A DNA stretch of 35,474 bases. Source: Prosthecobacter sp. Its GTDB lineage: Bacteria > Verrucomicrobiota > Verrucomicrobiia > Verrucomicrobiales > Verrucomicrobiaceae. Of the stretch, positions 16,656-25,422 are shown piece by piece (within the stretch, counting starts at the first letter, position 1; every line of letters begins with the position of its first letter). A program made the position numbers and the translations under genes. The stretch is from the NCBI GenBank assembly GCA_030827515.1, contig JAUREI010000019.1:1-35474 (forward strand), written 5' to 3'. The notes under the pieces were generated by a model. The model was given only the letters and a program-made list of their open reading frames with translations. It was not told the DNA's origin and made no database searches.

Positions 16656-19600
16656 GATCCAGAGTAATGCATATGATGGCTGAATTTCCTCCCCATTTCC
16701 TTACCGTGAAACTCCACTTTCCCAAGCACCTTTGGACCACATGGTTGTTGGTCTCCCTGCTCGGCTCCACGGCTCTCTTCGCCAACACGGCGCCGGTGAT
16801 CGATCGTCAGCCCTATCGTGTTCTCTACGATACCAATCACGATCCCATCGGAGAGTGGCCGCCTATCGACATTGATCCGCCGCGCGTCGATGCCAGTTCA
16901 TTGGTCAACATAGGCTGCGCCATCGATCTGCGCATCGTTGCAAGCGGTCCTGACCTGAGCTATCAGTGGAAAAAAGACAATGCGAACATTCCGGGTGCGA
17001 ATGGTTCTCAGCTCTACATCAATGTCAATTCCCTCGCAGATGAAGGTGTCTATCGTTGTGTCGTGAGCAATCCCTATGGTACCCAGGTTAGCATGCCAGT
17101 ACGCATGGGTATTGTGGATGTCAGCTCCTCCAACTACTTTGTGGCCGCCGACAGTAGAGCGAAGGTCTCGCTGCAGGCAGTTGTCAAATTCCCTACGACT
17201 ATCGGCGGGTTTAAATACCGCTGGTATAAAATGCTGGACGCGAATCCCAACATCAACACCGATGAAATGCTCACGGATGGCGGGGGCTTTTCCGGTGCCA
17301 CCAAGTCGAAGCTGAGCGTCAATGTCACCAGCACGGATGTCGCCGGCAGCTACTACTGCGTCGTGACAGCCTACAACACCTACATGCTGGCAGGCCTGCA
17401 TCACCTCGCCGTGGTGCCCGCCCCAGAGCCGACCATGGTCCAGCTCGGTGCACCGATGAATTTTTCGGTGACGCCGATCGGCCCGGCCCACCTGCTTGGC
17501 GGACTGGAGTACCAGTGGCTCAAGGACGCTGCTGAAATCCCCGGCGAGACAAATGCCACTTACGTTGTCGCCAGTGCCGGGACCGGAGATGTCGGCCTGT
17601 ATTCAGTGTTCGTCACGCACCCCACCTTGGATGCCGTGACCACGCCGCAGGCGGCGGGCTTGGTGATTGACGAACCGGTCAGCCATGTGTTGGCGATTGC
17701 GACCGGCACCACCTCGCTGATGGCCCCAGCCCCTGTCAGCACCGCGCAGACCTTCCAGTGGTTCCGCAACGGCAATCCCGTCCTTGATGGTGACCGTTTC
17801 AGCGGCGCCACCAAGGCGAAGCTGGGAATCAAAGCCGTGGAACCTGCAGATGCAGGCGACTATGAGTGCCGTGGTACCCTCTATGGTGACACGGTCGTGG
17901 TCGCCCGCCCGGTGCTCATCGTTCTGCCGGCGCCACTCTCGCAAGTCGCCGCCCTTGGCGGTGGCTTTGAGCTGGAGGGCCTTCCCGAGTATGATTCCTC
18001 CCTGGCCGTGGATGCCGGTGACTTTGAATATCAATGGATCAAGGGAAGCGGGCGCAGCGCTGCGCCTGTCGATGGTGAGACGGCATCTGCATTCACGGTC
18101 GCCACCGCTTCCCTAACTGACGTCAGCAATTATTGCCTGCAGCTCAACTATCCGGGGGCGAATCCAGTGAAAAGTCTGCCGGCCGCCGTTGCTGTGGTCG
18201 ACACCATGCCAATCACGGTGAATGTCAACGCCGGCAGATCCACCAGTTTGAAGCCCGTTTATAGCGGCCGCGGGGTTGCATTCGAGTGGCGCCGCGGTGG
18301 CCTGCCTATTGAGGAGAGCCCGCACTATGTGGGTGTCAGCAAAAATGCCCTCTCGATTGTGGGCGCCTCGTTGGAGGATGCCGGAGATGATTACGAATGC
18401 ATCATCAGCTACCCTGGCGGCTCGTCGGTGGCGGCGCCCTTCGAAGTGGTGGTCTATTCTGCGCCGGAGATTCTTGACTTCGAACTGCCTGAAATGATAG
18501 TTGGCGGTGCGGTGAACTACGCCATCACCTGCAGCCCCGATCCGCTCTACGCTCCGCAATCTTTCGATGCCAAGGTAGTTCTCGAAAGCGGTCGCTTGTC
18601 AAATCTGCCAAAGGGCTTGGTCATTGACCGGTTGACTGGGAATATTACCGGATCTCCGACTGTGTCCGGCTCCTTCACCATTCGCGCGCTTGTCAAGAAT
18701 GCGGTTGGAACCACGACCGTTGACAGCCAGCTTGTGATTCATGCCTTGCCTGATTACCTGCTTGGCCGTTACACGGGGCCGTTGCCGCGCATGCCTGCCG
18801 GCGAATTCTGCGACCTTGGTGGACGTATCGACCTGACCGTCACCTCGACCGCGGCCGTCAGTGGCAAGTTGACCGTCGGAACTGTTGGCTACTCATTCAA
18901 GGGCGTGCTTTCACTCGACAGCACCGATCCTCTCACCGCAACGGGCAGCGCCGAAATCGTTTTGCCACGCACGGAAGGCAACTTGACACTGAATTTCGAT
19001 TTAGGATCAGACAATTATCTGAGCAATGGAGTCATCACAGGCGCAGAAAACACAGTCGCTTTCACGGGCTGGCGAGGTGTTTATTCCACTTCTAATCCGC
19101 CGGCTGAGTATGCTGGCCGATACAACGTTGCAATGTTCACAAATTCTTACGGGGAATTGGATAAACCCCAGGGTGTTAGCTACATCAGTTTAAATATTGA
19201 TGCATCTCCGAGCTCTGACTTTACAGCTGGCAACTACATCGCGGCGGGACAATTGGCCGATGGCCTGTCCAGAGTGACGACGGCATCAGTAATTGGTCCT
19301 GCAGGAGAATTCCTGATCTATCAGGTTCTTTACTCCACGGCTGAAAAGGGATCTTTGACAAGCCTGGGTATGGCGATCTATGAGGGTGGGGCTGTTACTG
19401 GTAACATGTATTGGAGTTGTCCGGCTAATGCATCGACTCGGCGTTATCCTGCCGGTTTTGATCCGTTGGATCTGGCGGTTTACGGGGGTCGTTATGTGGC
19501 CGGAGACCGTTTGCTTGGGGTAAATCAAGCGAGCTTATCGGCCTATGATGGCGGCATCGAGGAGGCCTCAATCAATCCTAACGCTCTGTTCGATATCGGC

Positions 19601-19918
19601 CTTGGAAATGTGCGTCCGGTGCGTAACGGGCCAAGCGCCGCTTTCACTGCGATCTCGAATTCGAACCTGAGCCTTGGGACCTTTGCAGGTAGCTTCAAGC
19701 TGGCGGATGACAATCCCGCGACACCAGCATTTAACCCAACGGAATACAAGCGGACTGTCAAATTTTACGGGTTGGCGGTGCCTATTCTAACTCAAGCACC
19801 AGTAGGATATGGCTACTTCGTGATGCCGCAAATTCCGACCCTCGATCCGCCAACCACCCCATTCACTTCTCCGGAACTCTCTGGTAATATCAGTTTCGAT
19901 CCCGTAGTCCCAGATTGA
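16628..19918 (+). CDS. Large secreted multi-Ig-like domain protein with unusual C-terminal repeat region
   Basis: Signal-like WTTWLLVSLLGSTALFA; repeated Ig motifs (LADEGVYRCVVSNPYG, STDVAGSYYCVVTAY, PADAGDYECRG, LEDAGDDYECIISYPGG); He_PIG-like LPKGLVIDRLTGNITGSPTVSGSFTI. Start may be an internal ATG (16667-16676). Confidence 0.85.
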   Translation: MVSVAKCSMRSRVMHMMAEFPPHFLTVKLHFPKHLWTTWLLVSLLGSTALFANTAPVIDRQPYRVLYDTNHDPIGEWPPIDIDPPRVDASSLVNIGCAIDLRIVASGPDLSYQWKKDNANIPGANGSQLYINVNSLADEGVYRCVVSNPYGTQVSMPVRMGIVDVSSSNYFVAADSRAKVSLQAVVKFPTTIGGFKYRWYKMLDANPNINTDEMLTDGGGFSGATKSKLSVNVTSTDVAGSYYCVVTAYNTYMLAGLHHLAVVPAPEPTMVQLGAPMNFSVTPIGPAHLLGGLEYQWLKDAAEIPGETNATYVVASAGTGDVGLYSVFVTHPTLDAVTTPQAAGLVIDEPVSHVLAIATGTTSLMAPAPVSTAQTFQWFRNGNPVLDGDRFSGATKAKLGIKAVEPADAGDYECRGTLYGDTVVVARPVLIVLPAPLSQVAALGGGFELEGLPEYDSSLAVDAGDFEYQWIKGSGRSAAPVDGETASAFTVATASLTDVSNYCLQLNYPGANPVKSLPAAVAVVDTMPITVNVNAGRSTSLKPVYSGRGVAFEWRRGGLPIEESPHYVGVSKNALSIVGASLEDAGDDYECIISYPGGSSVAAPFEVVVYSAPEILDFELPEMIVGGAVNYAITCSPDPLYAPQSFDAKVVLESGRLSNLPKGLVIDRLTGNITGSPTVSGSFTIRALVKNAVGTTTVDSQLVIHALPDYLLGRYTGPLPRMPAGEFCDLGGRIDLTVTSTAAVSGKLTVGTVGYSFKGVLSLDSTDPLTATGSAEIVLPRTEGNLTLNFDLGSDNYLSNGVITGAENTVAFTGWRGVYSTSNPPAEYAGRYNVAMFTNSYGELDKPQGVSYISLNIDASPSSDFTAGNYIAAGQLADGLSRVTTASVIGPAGEFLIYQVLYSTAEKGSLTSLGMAIYEGGAVTGNMYWSCPANASTRRYPAGFDPLDLAVYGGRYVAGDRLLGVNQASLSAYDGGIEEASINPNALFDIGLGNVRPVRNGPSAAFTAISNSNLSLGTFAGSFKLADDNPATPAFNPTEYKRTVKFYGLAVPILTQAPVGYGYFVMPQIPTLDPPTTPFTSPELSGNISFDPVVPD

Positions 19919-20030
19919 TTCTGGATAATTGGACTTGGCTCACTACTGCGGCCCGGATTTGTGATCTGTTGGCTTATATTCAAGCGTCTTAGAAGCATGC
20001 TATTTGCGTGACGTGGTTTTTCCGTCTACA

Positions 20031-20054
20031 GCAGGTTCTGTGAGCAGAACCTGC
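20031..20054. promoter_or_regulatory. Perfect 10-bp inverted repeat with 4-nt loop at the 5' end of rlmN
   Basis: GCAGGTTCTG-TGAG-CAGAACCTGC; the GTG at 20040-20042 is the most plausible rlmN start and lies at the stem/loop junction. Confidence 0.6.
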
Positions 20055-21173
20055 CTAAAAGACACCCACGTCTCGCTTCTGGGTTTGACCCAAGCTGAGT
20101 TGGCGGAACTCGTCGCCGAGGCGGGCCAGCCGGCCTTTCGGGCCGGTCAGCTGGCAGAATGGATGTTTCAGCGCCGAGCGCCCGATTTCGGCGCGATGTC
20201 CAACCTGCCTGCGGCCCTGCGCATGGCACTTGCGGAACGCTATGTCACCCGCAGCATGGAGATCGCTGCGGTGACCGGTTCCCGAGACACGACCCGGAAG
20301 TTCCTGCTGCGCCTTCAGGATGGACGCTATGTGGAGACCGTGCTGATACCGGCCAACCCCGCCTTGTACGGGGGGAGAGCGGACCGGCGCACCCTTTGTG
20401 TCTCGAGTCAGGTGGGATGTGCATATGACTGCAAGTTTTGTGCCAGTGGACTGGCCGGCTTCACCCGCAACCTTACCGCGGCGGAAATCGTCGAGCAGGT
20501 GGTTCAGGTTGAGCAGAACACCGGTGAGCGGGTCGACAATCTGGTGTTCATGGGCATGGGCGAGCCGCTGGCGAATTTCAGCAACGTCACCCGTGCCATC
20601 GAAATCCTCAATGCGCCCTGGGGCCTCGGCATCGGGGCGCGGCACATGACGTTGAGCACCAGCGGATTGGCACCGCAGATCCGCAAGCTGGCCGACTTTC
20701 CCCTGCAAATTCGCCTGGCGATCTCCCTCCACGGGGCCACCGACCCGGTGCGCGACCGCATCATGCCGGTGAACCGCAAGTATCCGCTGGTCGAACTGTT
20801 TGCCGCCCTTGAGGTCTGGCACCAGAAGCGCAAGCAGCATCTTACCTTCGAATACATCCTCATCGAGGGTGTAAACGACGATCTTGAGCAGGCGCGCGTG
20901 CTTTCCGGCAGGGCGCGGGCCCTGGAGGCCAAGGTCAATCTCATCCCCTACAACACCGTTGAAGGACTGCCGTGGAAGCGGCCATCGGTCGAGCGTCAGG
21001 AGGCCTTTCGGGACATCCTGTTGCGTGCCGGTGTCAAGGCCACCCTGCGCCTGGAAAAAGGCCATGACATCGCCGCCGCGTGCGGTCAGCTTCGCCTCAA
21101 GCAGGAGACGGCCGAGGGCATCATTGAATCGCCGGTGCCAGAGCGCCGTATCACGATTGGTGCAGGGGCTTGA
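20040..21173 (+). CDS. rlmN: 23S rRNA (adenine(2503)-C(2))-methyltransferase RlmN
   Basis: Radical SAM CAYDCKFCASG; LTQAELAELVAEAGQPAFRAGQLAEWMFQRR; NLVFMGMGEPLANFSNV; STSGLAPQIRKLADF; EYILIEGVNDD. Start uncertain (GTG 20040; TTG 20004 or GTG 20013 upstream). Confidence 0.95.
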   Translation: MSRTCLKDTHVSLLGLTQAELAELVAEAGQPAFRAGQLAEWMFQRRAPDFGAMSNLPAALRMALAERYVTRSMEIAAVTGSRDTTRKFLLRLQDGRYVETVLIPANPALYGGRADRRTLCVSSQVGCAYDCKFCASGLAGFTRNLTAAEIVEQVVQVEQNTGERVDNLVFMGMGEPLANFSNVTRAIEILNAPWGLGIGARHMTLSTSGLAPQIRKLADFPLQIRLAISLHGATDPVRDRIMPVNRKYPLVELFAALEVWHQKRKQHLTFEYILIEGVNDDLEQARVLSGRARALEAKVNLIPYNTVEGLPWKRPSVERQEAFRDILLRAGVKATLRLEKGHDIAAACGQLRLKQETAEGIIESPVPERRITIGAGA

Positions 21174-21237
21174 CTGAAGGGACGGGATTCGTCCGTCCGC
21201 CACACCCGAGACCGCATTCGGCCTGGTCTTCCGGACC

Positions 21238-22314
21238 TCATCTCAGCCCCGCTTCAGCCAGGCGTTCCTCAAGGTCGCTGGCGAGCAGCGCCTGTGTCAT
21301 CGCTTCAAGTCGGCCCTCCATGACCCGGTCGAGATCATACAGGGTCAGGTCGATGCGGTGATCGGTGACGCGATTTTGCGGATAGTTGTAGGTGCGGATC
21401 TTCTCCTCTCGACCCCCTGAGCCGATGAGGCTGCGCCGGTGCGCGGAGTACTTCTCGGCCTCCTCCTGCTGCTTGCGCTCCAGCAGGCGGGAACGCAGGA
21501 TGGTCAGTGCCTTTTCTTTGTTCTTGATCTGGCTGCGGCCGTCCTGGCAGCGAACGATGAGCCCGGTCGGCAGGTGCATGACCTGCACTGCGGAATCGGT
21601 GGTGTTGACCCCCTGGCCACCGGCACCGGAGGACCGGCAGACTTCAATGCGCACCTCCTCAGGCCGGATATCCAGGTCCACCTCGTCGGCTTCGGGCAGC
21701 ACCGCGACGGTGGCGGCGGAAGTGTGGATGCGGCCCTGGGCCTCGGTTGCCGGAACGCGTTGGACGCGGTGCACGCCACTCTCATACTTGAGAATGCGGA
21801 AGACATCTTCGCCGCTGATCTTGAGCACAATCTCCTTGTAGCCGCCGACGTCGGAGGGGCTTGCCTCGAGGGTTTCGACGCGCCAGCCACGGGCTTCGGC
21901 GAAGCGCGTGTAGAGTCGCGCCAGGTCGGCGGCGAACAAAGAGGCCTCGTCGCCGCCGGTGCCGGCGCGGATTTCCATTAGGGCGTCGCGGCCTTCCAGA
22001 GGATCGGGCGGCAGGATGGCGAATTGCACCGCCTTTTCGAGTTCGGTGACCCGGGCTTCGAGGTCAGGGAGTTCCGCACGCGCCAGTTCTGCCATTTCGG
22101 CGTCCTCTCCGTGTGCCAGGTCTCGGCTGGCCGCGAGTTCATCGAGCTGGCGCTGGTAGTCCTCCCAGTTCTTCAGGATGCCGTCGAGCTGGCGGTGCTC
22201 TCGAGTGAGGTCGCCCGCCTTTTTCGGGTCATCAAAAAAGCCCGACTGCCCCATCAACTCCTCAAGGAGGCGGTAGCGGGTGCGTTTGGCATCAATGATG
22301 GCGCGGTAATCCAT
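21238..22314 (-). CDS. prfA: Peptide chain release factor 1
   Basis: GGQ motif CRSSGAGGQGVNTTDSAVQVMHLPTGL; EIRAGTGGDEASLFAADLARLYTRFA; SGVHRVQRVPATEAQGRIHTSAATVAVLPEAD; YNYPQNRVTDHRI. Confidence 0.97.
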   Translation of the reverse strand: MDYRAIIDAKRTRYRLLEELMGQSGFFDDPKKAGDLTREHRQLDGILKNWEDYQRQLDELAASRDLAHGEDAEMAELARAELPDLEARVTELEKAVQFAILPPDPLEGRDALMEIRAGTGGDEASLFAADLARLYTRFAEARGWRVETLEASPSDVGGYKEIVLKISGEDVFRILKYESGVHRVQRVPATEAQGRIHTSAATVAVLPEADEVDLDIRPEEVRIEVCRSSGAGGQGVNTTDSAVQVMHLPTGLIVRCQDGRSQIKNKEKALTILRSRLLERKQQEEAEKYSAHRRSLIGSGGREEKIRTYNYPQNRVTDHRIDLTLYDLDRVMEGRLEAMTQALLASDLEERLAEAGLR

Positions 22315-22333
22315 GGGGCCGGGCTTTCAGGCA

Positions 22334-22370
22334 AACAAAAACGGTGTCCGGCGCGAGGCGCGGACACCGT
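22334..22370 (-). terminator. Rho-independent terminator downstream of rpmE (minus strand)
   Basis: Minus strand: ACGGTGTCCG-CGCCTCGCGC-CGGACACCGT followed by TTTTGTTTG; 10-bp perfect outer stem. Confidence 0.85.
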
Positions 22371-22392
22371 CTTCAAGAAGGGAAGGGGACGA

Positions 22393-22638
22393 CTAGGAGG
22401 CGCTTGCGTCGCTGAGCTTCGGCGACGAGCGCCGGGCGCGGGTGCTGCCGTAGCGCTGGGCGAACTTGTCGACGCGGCCCGCGGTGTCAATGAAACGCTG
22501 TTCGCCGGTGAAGAAGGGGTGGCAGGCGGCGCAGATGCCGATGCGGAGATTCTGAACCGTCGAGATCGTCTGATAGACCGCTCCGCAGGTGCAGGTGATG
22601 GTGGTTTCGTAAACCGTGGGGTGTCCTAGTTCTTTCAT
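22393..22638 (-). CDS. rpmE: 50S ribosomal protein L31 (Cys-containing form)
   Basis: MKELGHPTVYETTITCTCGAVYQTISTVQNLRIGICAACHPFFTGEQRFIDTAGRVDKFAQRYG: L31 signature with CxC...CxxC. Confidence 0.95.
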   Translation of the reverse strand: MKELGHPTVYETTITCTCGAVYQTISTVQNLRIGICAACHPFFTGEQRFIDTAGRVDKFAQRYGSTRARRSSPKLSDASAS

Positions 22639-22820
22639 GAGCTGTAAGTCACGGGAAGCCGGCGAGGGGCGGGGGCCGCTTTCACCGGGGCGTGGGAGGT
22701 GGATACTTGCACAGGAGTGCCCTTCGTCAACGACTTTCTGGGCCGCCCAAGGGCGCTGTGACGCCATCGCGCCATTCTTCGGCACTGGCGGGCGCAGGTG
22801 AAAGCTGTCAAAGTGCCCTG

Positions 22821-24767
22821 ATGCCGGTCCGTGCTGTCTTCCTCCTGTTGCTTGCCTGTCTGCCGCTTTTGCCGGCCGGCTGTGGGGGGCTTGACCCACT
22901 GTTTGCAGACGGGGAGTTGCAGAGACTGACGGAAGAAATCGCCGCCACCGAAGCTAGGCTGGTTACCCTGCCGGAGCTGCGGGTTGCGGCTCAGACACAC
23001 CAACGCCTTGGTTTTCATGGTCGCAGCGCCGAGCCCGCCTGGATGGAAATCGATTTGGCAAGGGCGGCGGTGCTCGACGAGATCGTGCTTTTTCCAGCCC
23101 GGACGACAGAACCCGCCAACGGTGAAGCCGCCAGCGGGTTCCCGCCGGAACTGCGCGTGCTCGGCGCAGCAGCCGATGAGGCTCTGCAACCCCTGGCCGA
23201 GTGGCGTCAGCCGGAGGGCACGGCGGCGTTTGATCCGCCTTTCCTGCGCCTGCCGCTGCCGGGTTCGCTGCTGCGCCGGTTGCGTTTGGAAGTCCGCGGC
23301 GGCCAGGCGCGTGGTCGCGTCCGGTTTTTTGCGCTGGGCGAGGTGGTTCTGCTAGCCGGGGGCGCCAACCTCGCGCTTGGCGCGCCGGTTCGCGCCAGCG
23401 AAGGCATTGTCAACCCGCCGCGTTGGCAGCCGGCAAACCTGACCGACGGCTTCCTCTGGTTCGGCAACCTGCAGGGCCAGGGCATTGCTCGTGCAAACGG
23501 CTTCCACAGCCGCATCGAGTCGTCGCCGGAAGCCGTGCCCAAGTGGGTGGAAGTGGATCTCGGCAGCGAGGCCGCGATTGATGAGGTGAGGCTGGTACCC
23601 GCGCGCCCCATCGATTTCGCCGATGTCGCCGGCTTTGGCTTTCCGCCGCGCTACCGGGTCGAGTTGCTGCCGGAAAGCGGCCCGGGACTCACCCTTGACG
23701 CCAATCCGGAGGCTTCGCCCAACCCTGGCGATGCTGCCGTCTGCCTGCCGGCGGGAGGGCGTTCCGCCCGGCGGGTGCGGGTCATCGCTGAGCGGCTCTG
23801 GCAGCGCAGCGACGACTACATTTTTGCGCTCGGCGAACTGCAGGTTTGGGCCGGTGGTCGCAATCTGGCACTCGGTGGACATGTGGTTAGTTCGGACCAC
23901 GTGGTGGCTGCCTCCTGGCCATCGCAGGCCCTGGTGGACGGCCATGATAGCCGCCGGGAATTGTTGTCATGGGTGGATTGGCTCGAGCAGGTCAGCCTGC
24001 GCGCGACACTGACCCGCTCGCTGGAAGCCGCGCGCCAGAGGCTCGCAGTTGTCGAGCGCAGCCGTCAGCGCGCGGTTGTGCGAACGGTCCTCCTTGGCGG
24101 TGGTTTGCTGCTGGTCGCCTTGGTCGCCTTGCTGAGCTGGATGCACTATCGGCAGAAGCTGGCCCGCCAGCGCCTGCGCGAGCGATTGGCCCGCGATCTG
24201 CACGACGAGATCGGCTCGCAACTCAGTCACCTGTCCCTGCTGGCCGGCCAGGGTGAGGCCGCTGCCCTGCCTAGGATTGCCGCCGGGGCTCGTGAGTTGC
24301 AGCAGGTCATGCGCGACCTGGTCTGGCTGCTGGCCCCCGGCGGCGGCGATGCCCGCGATTTCACGGCCCGATTGCGGGCGACTGCAAGGCAGTGGCTTGA
24401 GCCAGTGGTCACCGAGGTGCAGGTCGAGGCGAACGGATCGCCACCTCCGGGTCATTTGCCGCTCGACTGGGCGCGCGAGGTGATGCTGTTTGTCCGCGAG
24501 GCCCTGACCAATGCCGCCCGCCACAGCCGTGCCCAGCGTGTGTCGGTCCTGCAAGAATGGCGGCCAGATGCCTTTGCATGGATTCTTGAAGACGACGGCG
24601 TTGGATTCGACGAGCAGGCCTCCGGGTTTGCCGCCGGTTCGGGTCTGGGCAATCTTCGCCATAGGGCCGGCGTTTTGCAGGGAAAACTCGTCATCAACGC
24701 CCGCCCCGGCAGCGGCACCCGCATCGAACTGACCTGCCCGCTCCCTCATGAATCTCTGGCTAATTGA
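22821..24767 (+). CDS. Membrane histidine kinase (HisKA_3/NarL type) with two discoidin-like sensor modules
   Basis: N-terminal signal/lipobox-like LLACLPLLPAGC; repeated W(M/V)E(I/V)DL...DE(I/V).L.PAR modules; TM TVLLGGGLLLVALVALLSW; RLARDLHDEIGSQLSHLSLLAGQ; REALTNAARHS; GSGLGNLRHRAGVL. Confidence 0.9.
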   Translation: MPVRAVFLLLLACLPLLPAGCGGLDPLFADGELQRLTEEIAATEARLVTLPELRVAAQTHQRLGFHGRSAEPAWMEIDLARAAVLDEIVLFPARTTEPANGEAASGFPPELRVLGAAADEALQPLAEWRQPEGTAAFDPPFLRLPLPGSLLRRLRLEVRGGQARGRVRFFALGEVVLLAGGANLALGAPVRASEGIVNPPRWQPANLTDGFLWFGNLQGQGIARANGFHSRIESSPEAVPKWVEVDLGSEAAIDEVRLVPARPIDFADVAGFGFPPRYRVELLPESGPGLTLDANPEASPNPGDAAVCLPAGGRSARRVRVIAERLWQRSDDYIFALGELQVWAGGRNLALGGHVVSSDHVVAASWPSQALVDGHDSRRELLSWVDWLEQVSLRATLTRSLEAARQRLAVVERSRQRAVVRTVLLGGGLLLVALVALLSWMHYRQKLARQRLRERLARDLHDEIGSQLSHLSLLAGQGEAAALPRIAAGARELQQVMRDLVWLLAPGGGDARDFTARLRATARQWLEPVVTEVQVEANGSPPPGHLPLDWAREVMLFVREALTNAARHSRAQRVSVLQEWRPDAFAWILEDDGVGFDEQASGFAAGSGLGNLRHRAGVLQGKLVINARPGSGTRIELTCPLPHESLAN

Positions 24768-25374
24768 AGACCACCGCGCCCTGCGTGAATCGCTTGTGCT
24801 CGCTCTCCGTCAGGCCCGGCCGGACTGGAGCCTGCAATCCTTTGCCTGCGCCGAGGACGCGCTCGCTGCCGCGGCGGCTGGGGTGGTGACCGACGTGCTC
24901 CTGCTCGATCTTGGTCTGCCCGGCCTCGGTGGTCTGGAGGCTTTGCCGTTGTTGAAGGCGGCGCTGCCCACGGCCGAGGTGGTGGTCTTCACGGTCTTCG
25001 ACGATGCCGACAAGATCTATGCGGCGGTCTGTGCCGGTGCTTCGGGTTACCTGCTCAAGTCGGAGCCGGTCGAGACCGTTGTACGTGCGGTTGAGGAAGT
25101 TCGCGAGGGCGGGTCGCCCATGCATCCGCAAGTGGCGCGCAAGGTGCTTGACCGCCTCAGCGGGCGACGGCAGGCACCGGAATCAATCCTGTCAGAACGC
25201 GAGCGCGCAGTGCTCCAGGCCATGGCCGAGGGGTTGACGAAAAAGGAGATTGCCGCCCGGCTCGACCTCAGCGTGCACACGGTCGACAACTACCTGCGCC
25301 GCATCTATCGCAAGCTGCATGTCAACACCCTCCAGGGTGCGGTGGCGAAGGCGCTCAAGGACGGCCTCCTGTGA
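24748..25374 (+). CDS. NarL/LuxR-type response regulator
   Basis: MNLWLIEDHRALRESLVLALRQ receiver, LLLDLGLPGLGGLEAL, ASGYLLKSEP, HTH LSERERAVLQAMAEGLTKKEIAARLDLSVHTVDNYLRRIYRKLHV. Overlaps the kinase gene by 20 bp. Confidence 0.95.
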   Translation: MNLWLIEDHRALRESLVLALRQARPDWSLQSFACAEDALAAAAAGVVTDVLLLDLGLPGLGGLEALPLLKAALPTAEVVVFTVFDDADKIYAAVCAGASGYLLKSEPVETVVRAVEEVREGGSPMHPQVARKVLDRLSGRRQAPESILSERERAVLQAMAEGLTKKEIAARLDLSVHTVDNYLRRIYRKLHVNTLQGAVAKALKDGLL

Positions 25375-25422
25375 CGCGATGCCGTGGCAGGAAAAGCACC
25401 GTGCTACACCGTATTCCTTGGT

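Noticed and set aside
20031-20054. LexA/SOS box
   Set aside because: GTTC and GAAC half-sites are present but separated by 8 nt, not the N4 spacing of GAAC-N4-GTTC or TGTTC-N4-GAACA type motifs.
21174-21237. Short inverted repeats in the rlmN/prfA convergent gap
   Set aside because: Stems of about 5 bp without a U-tract; too weak to call a terminator.
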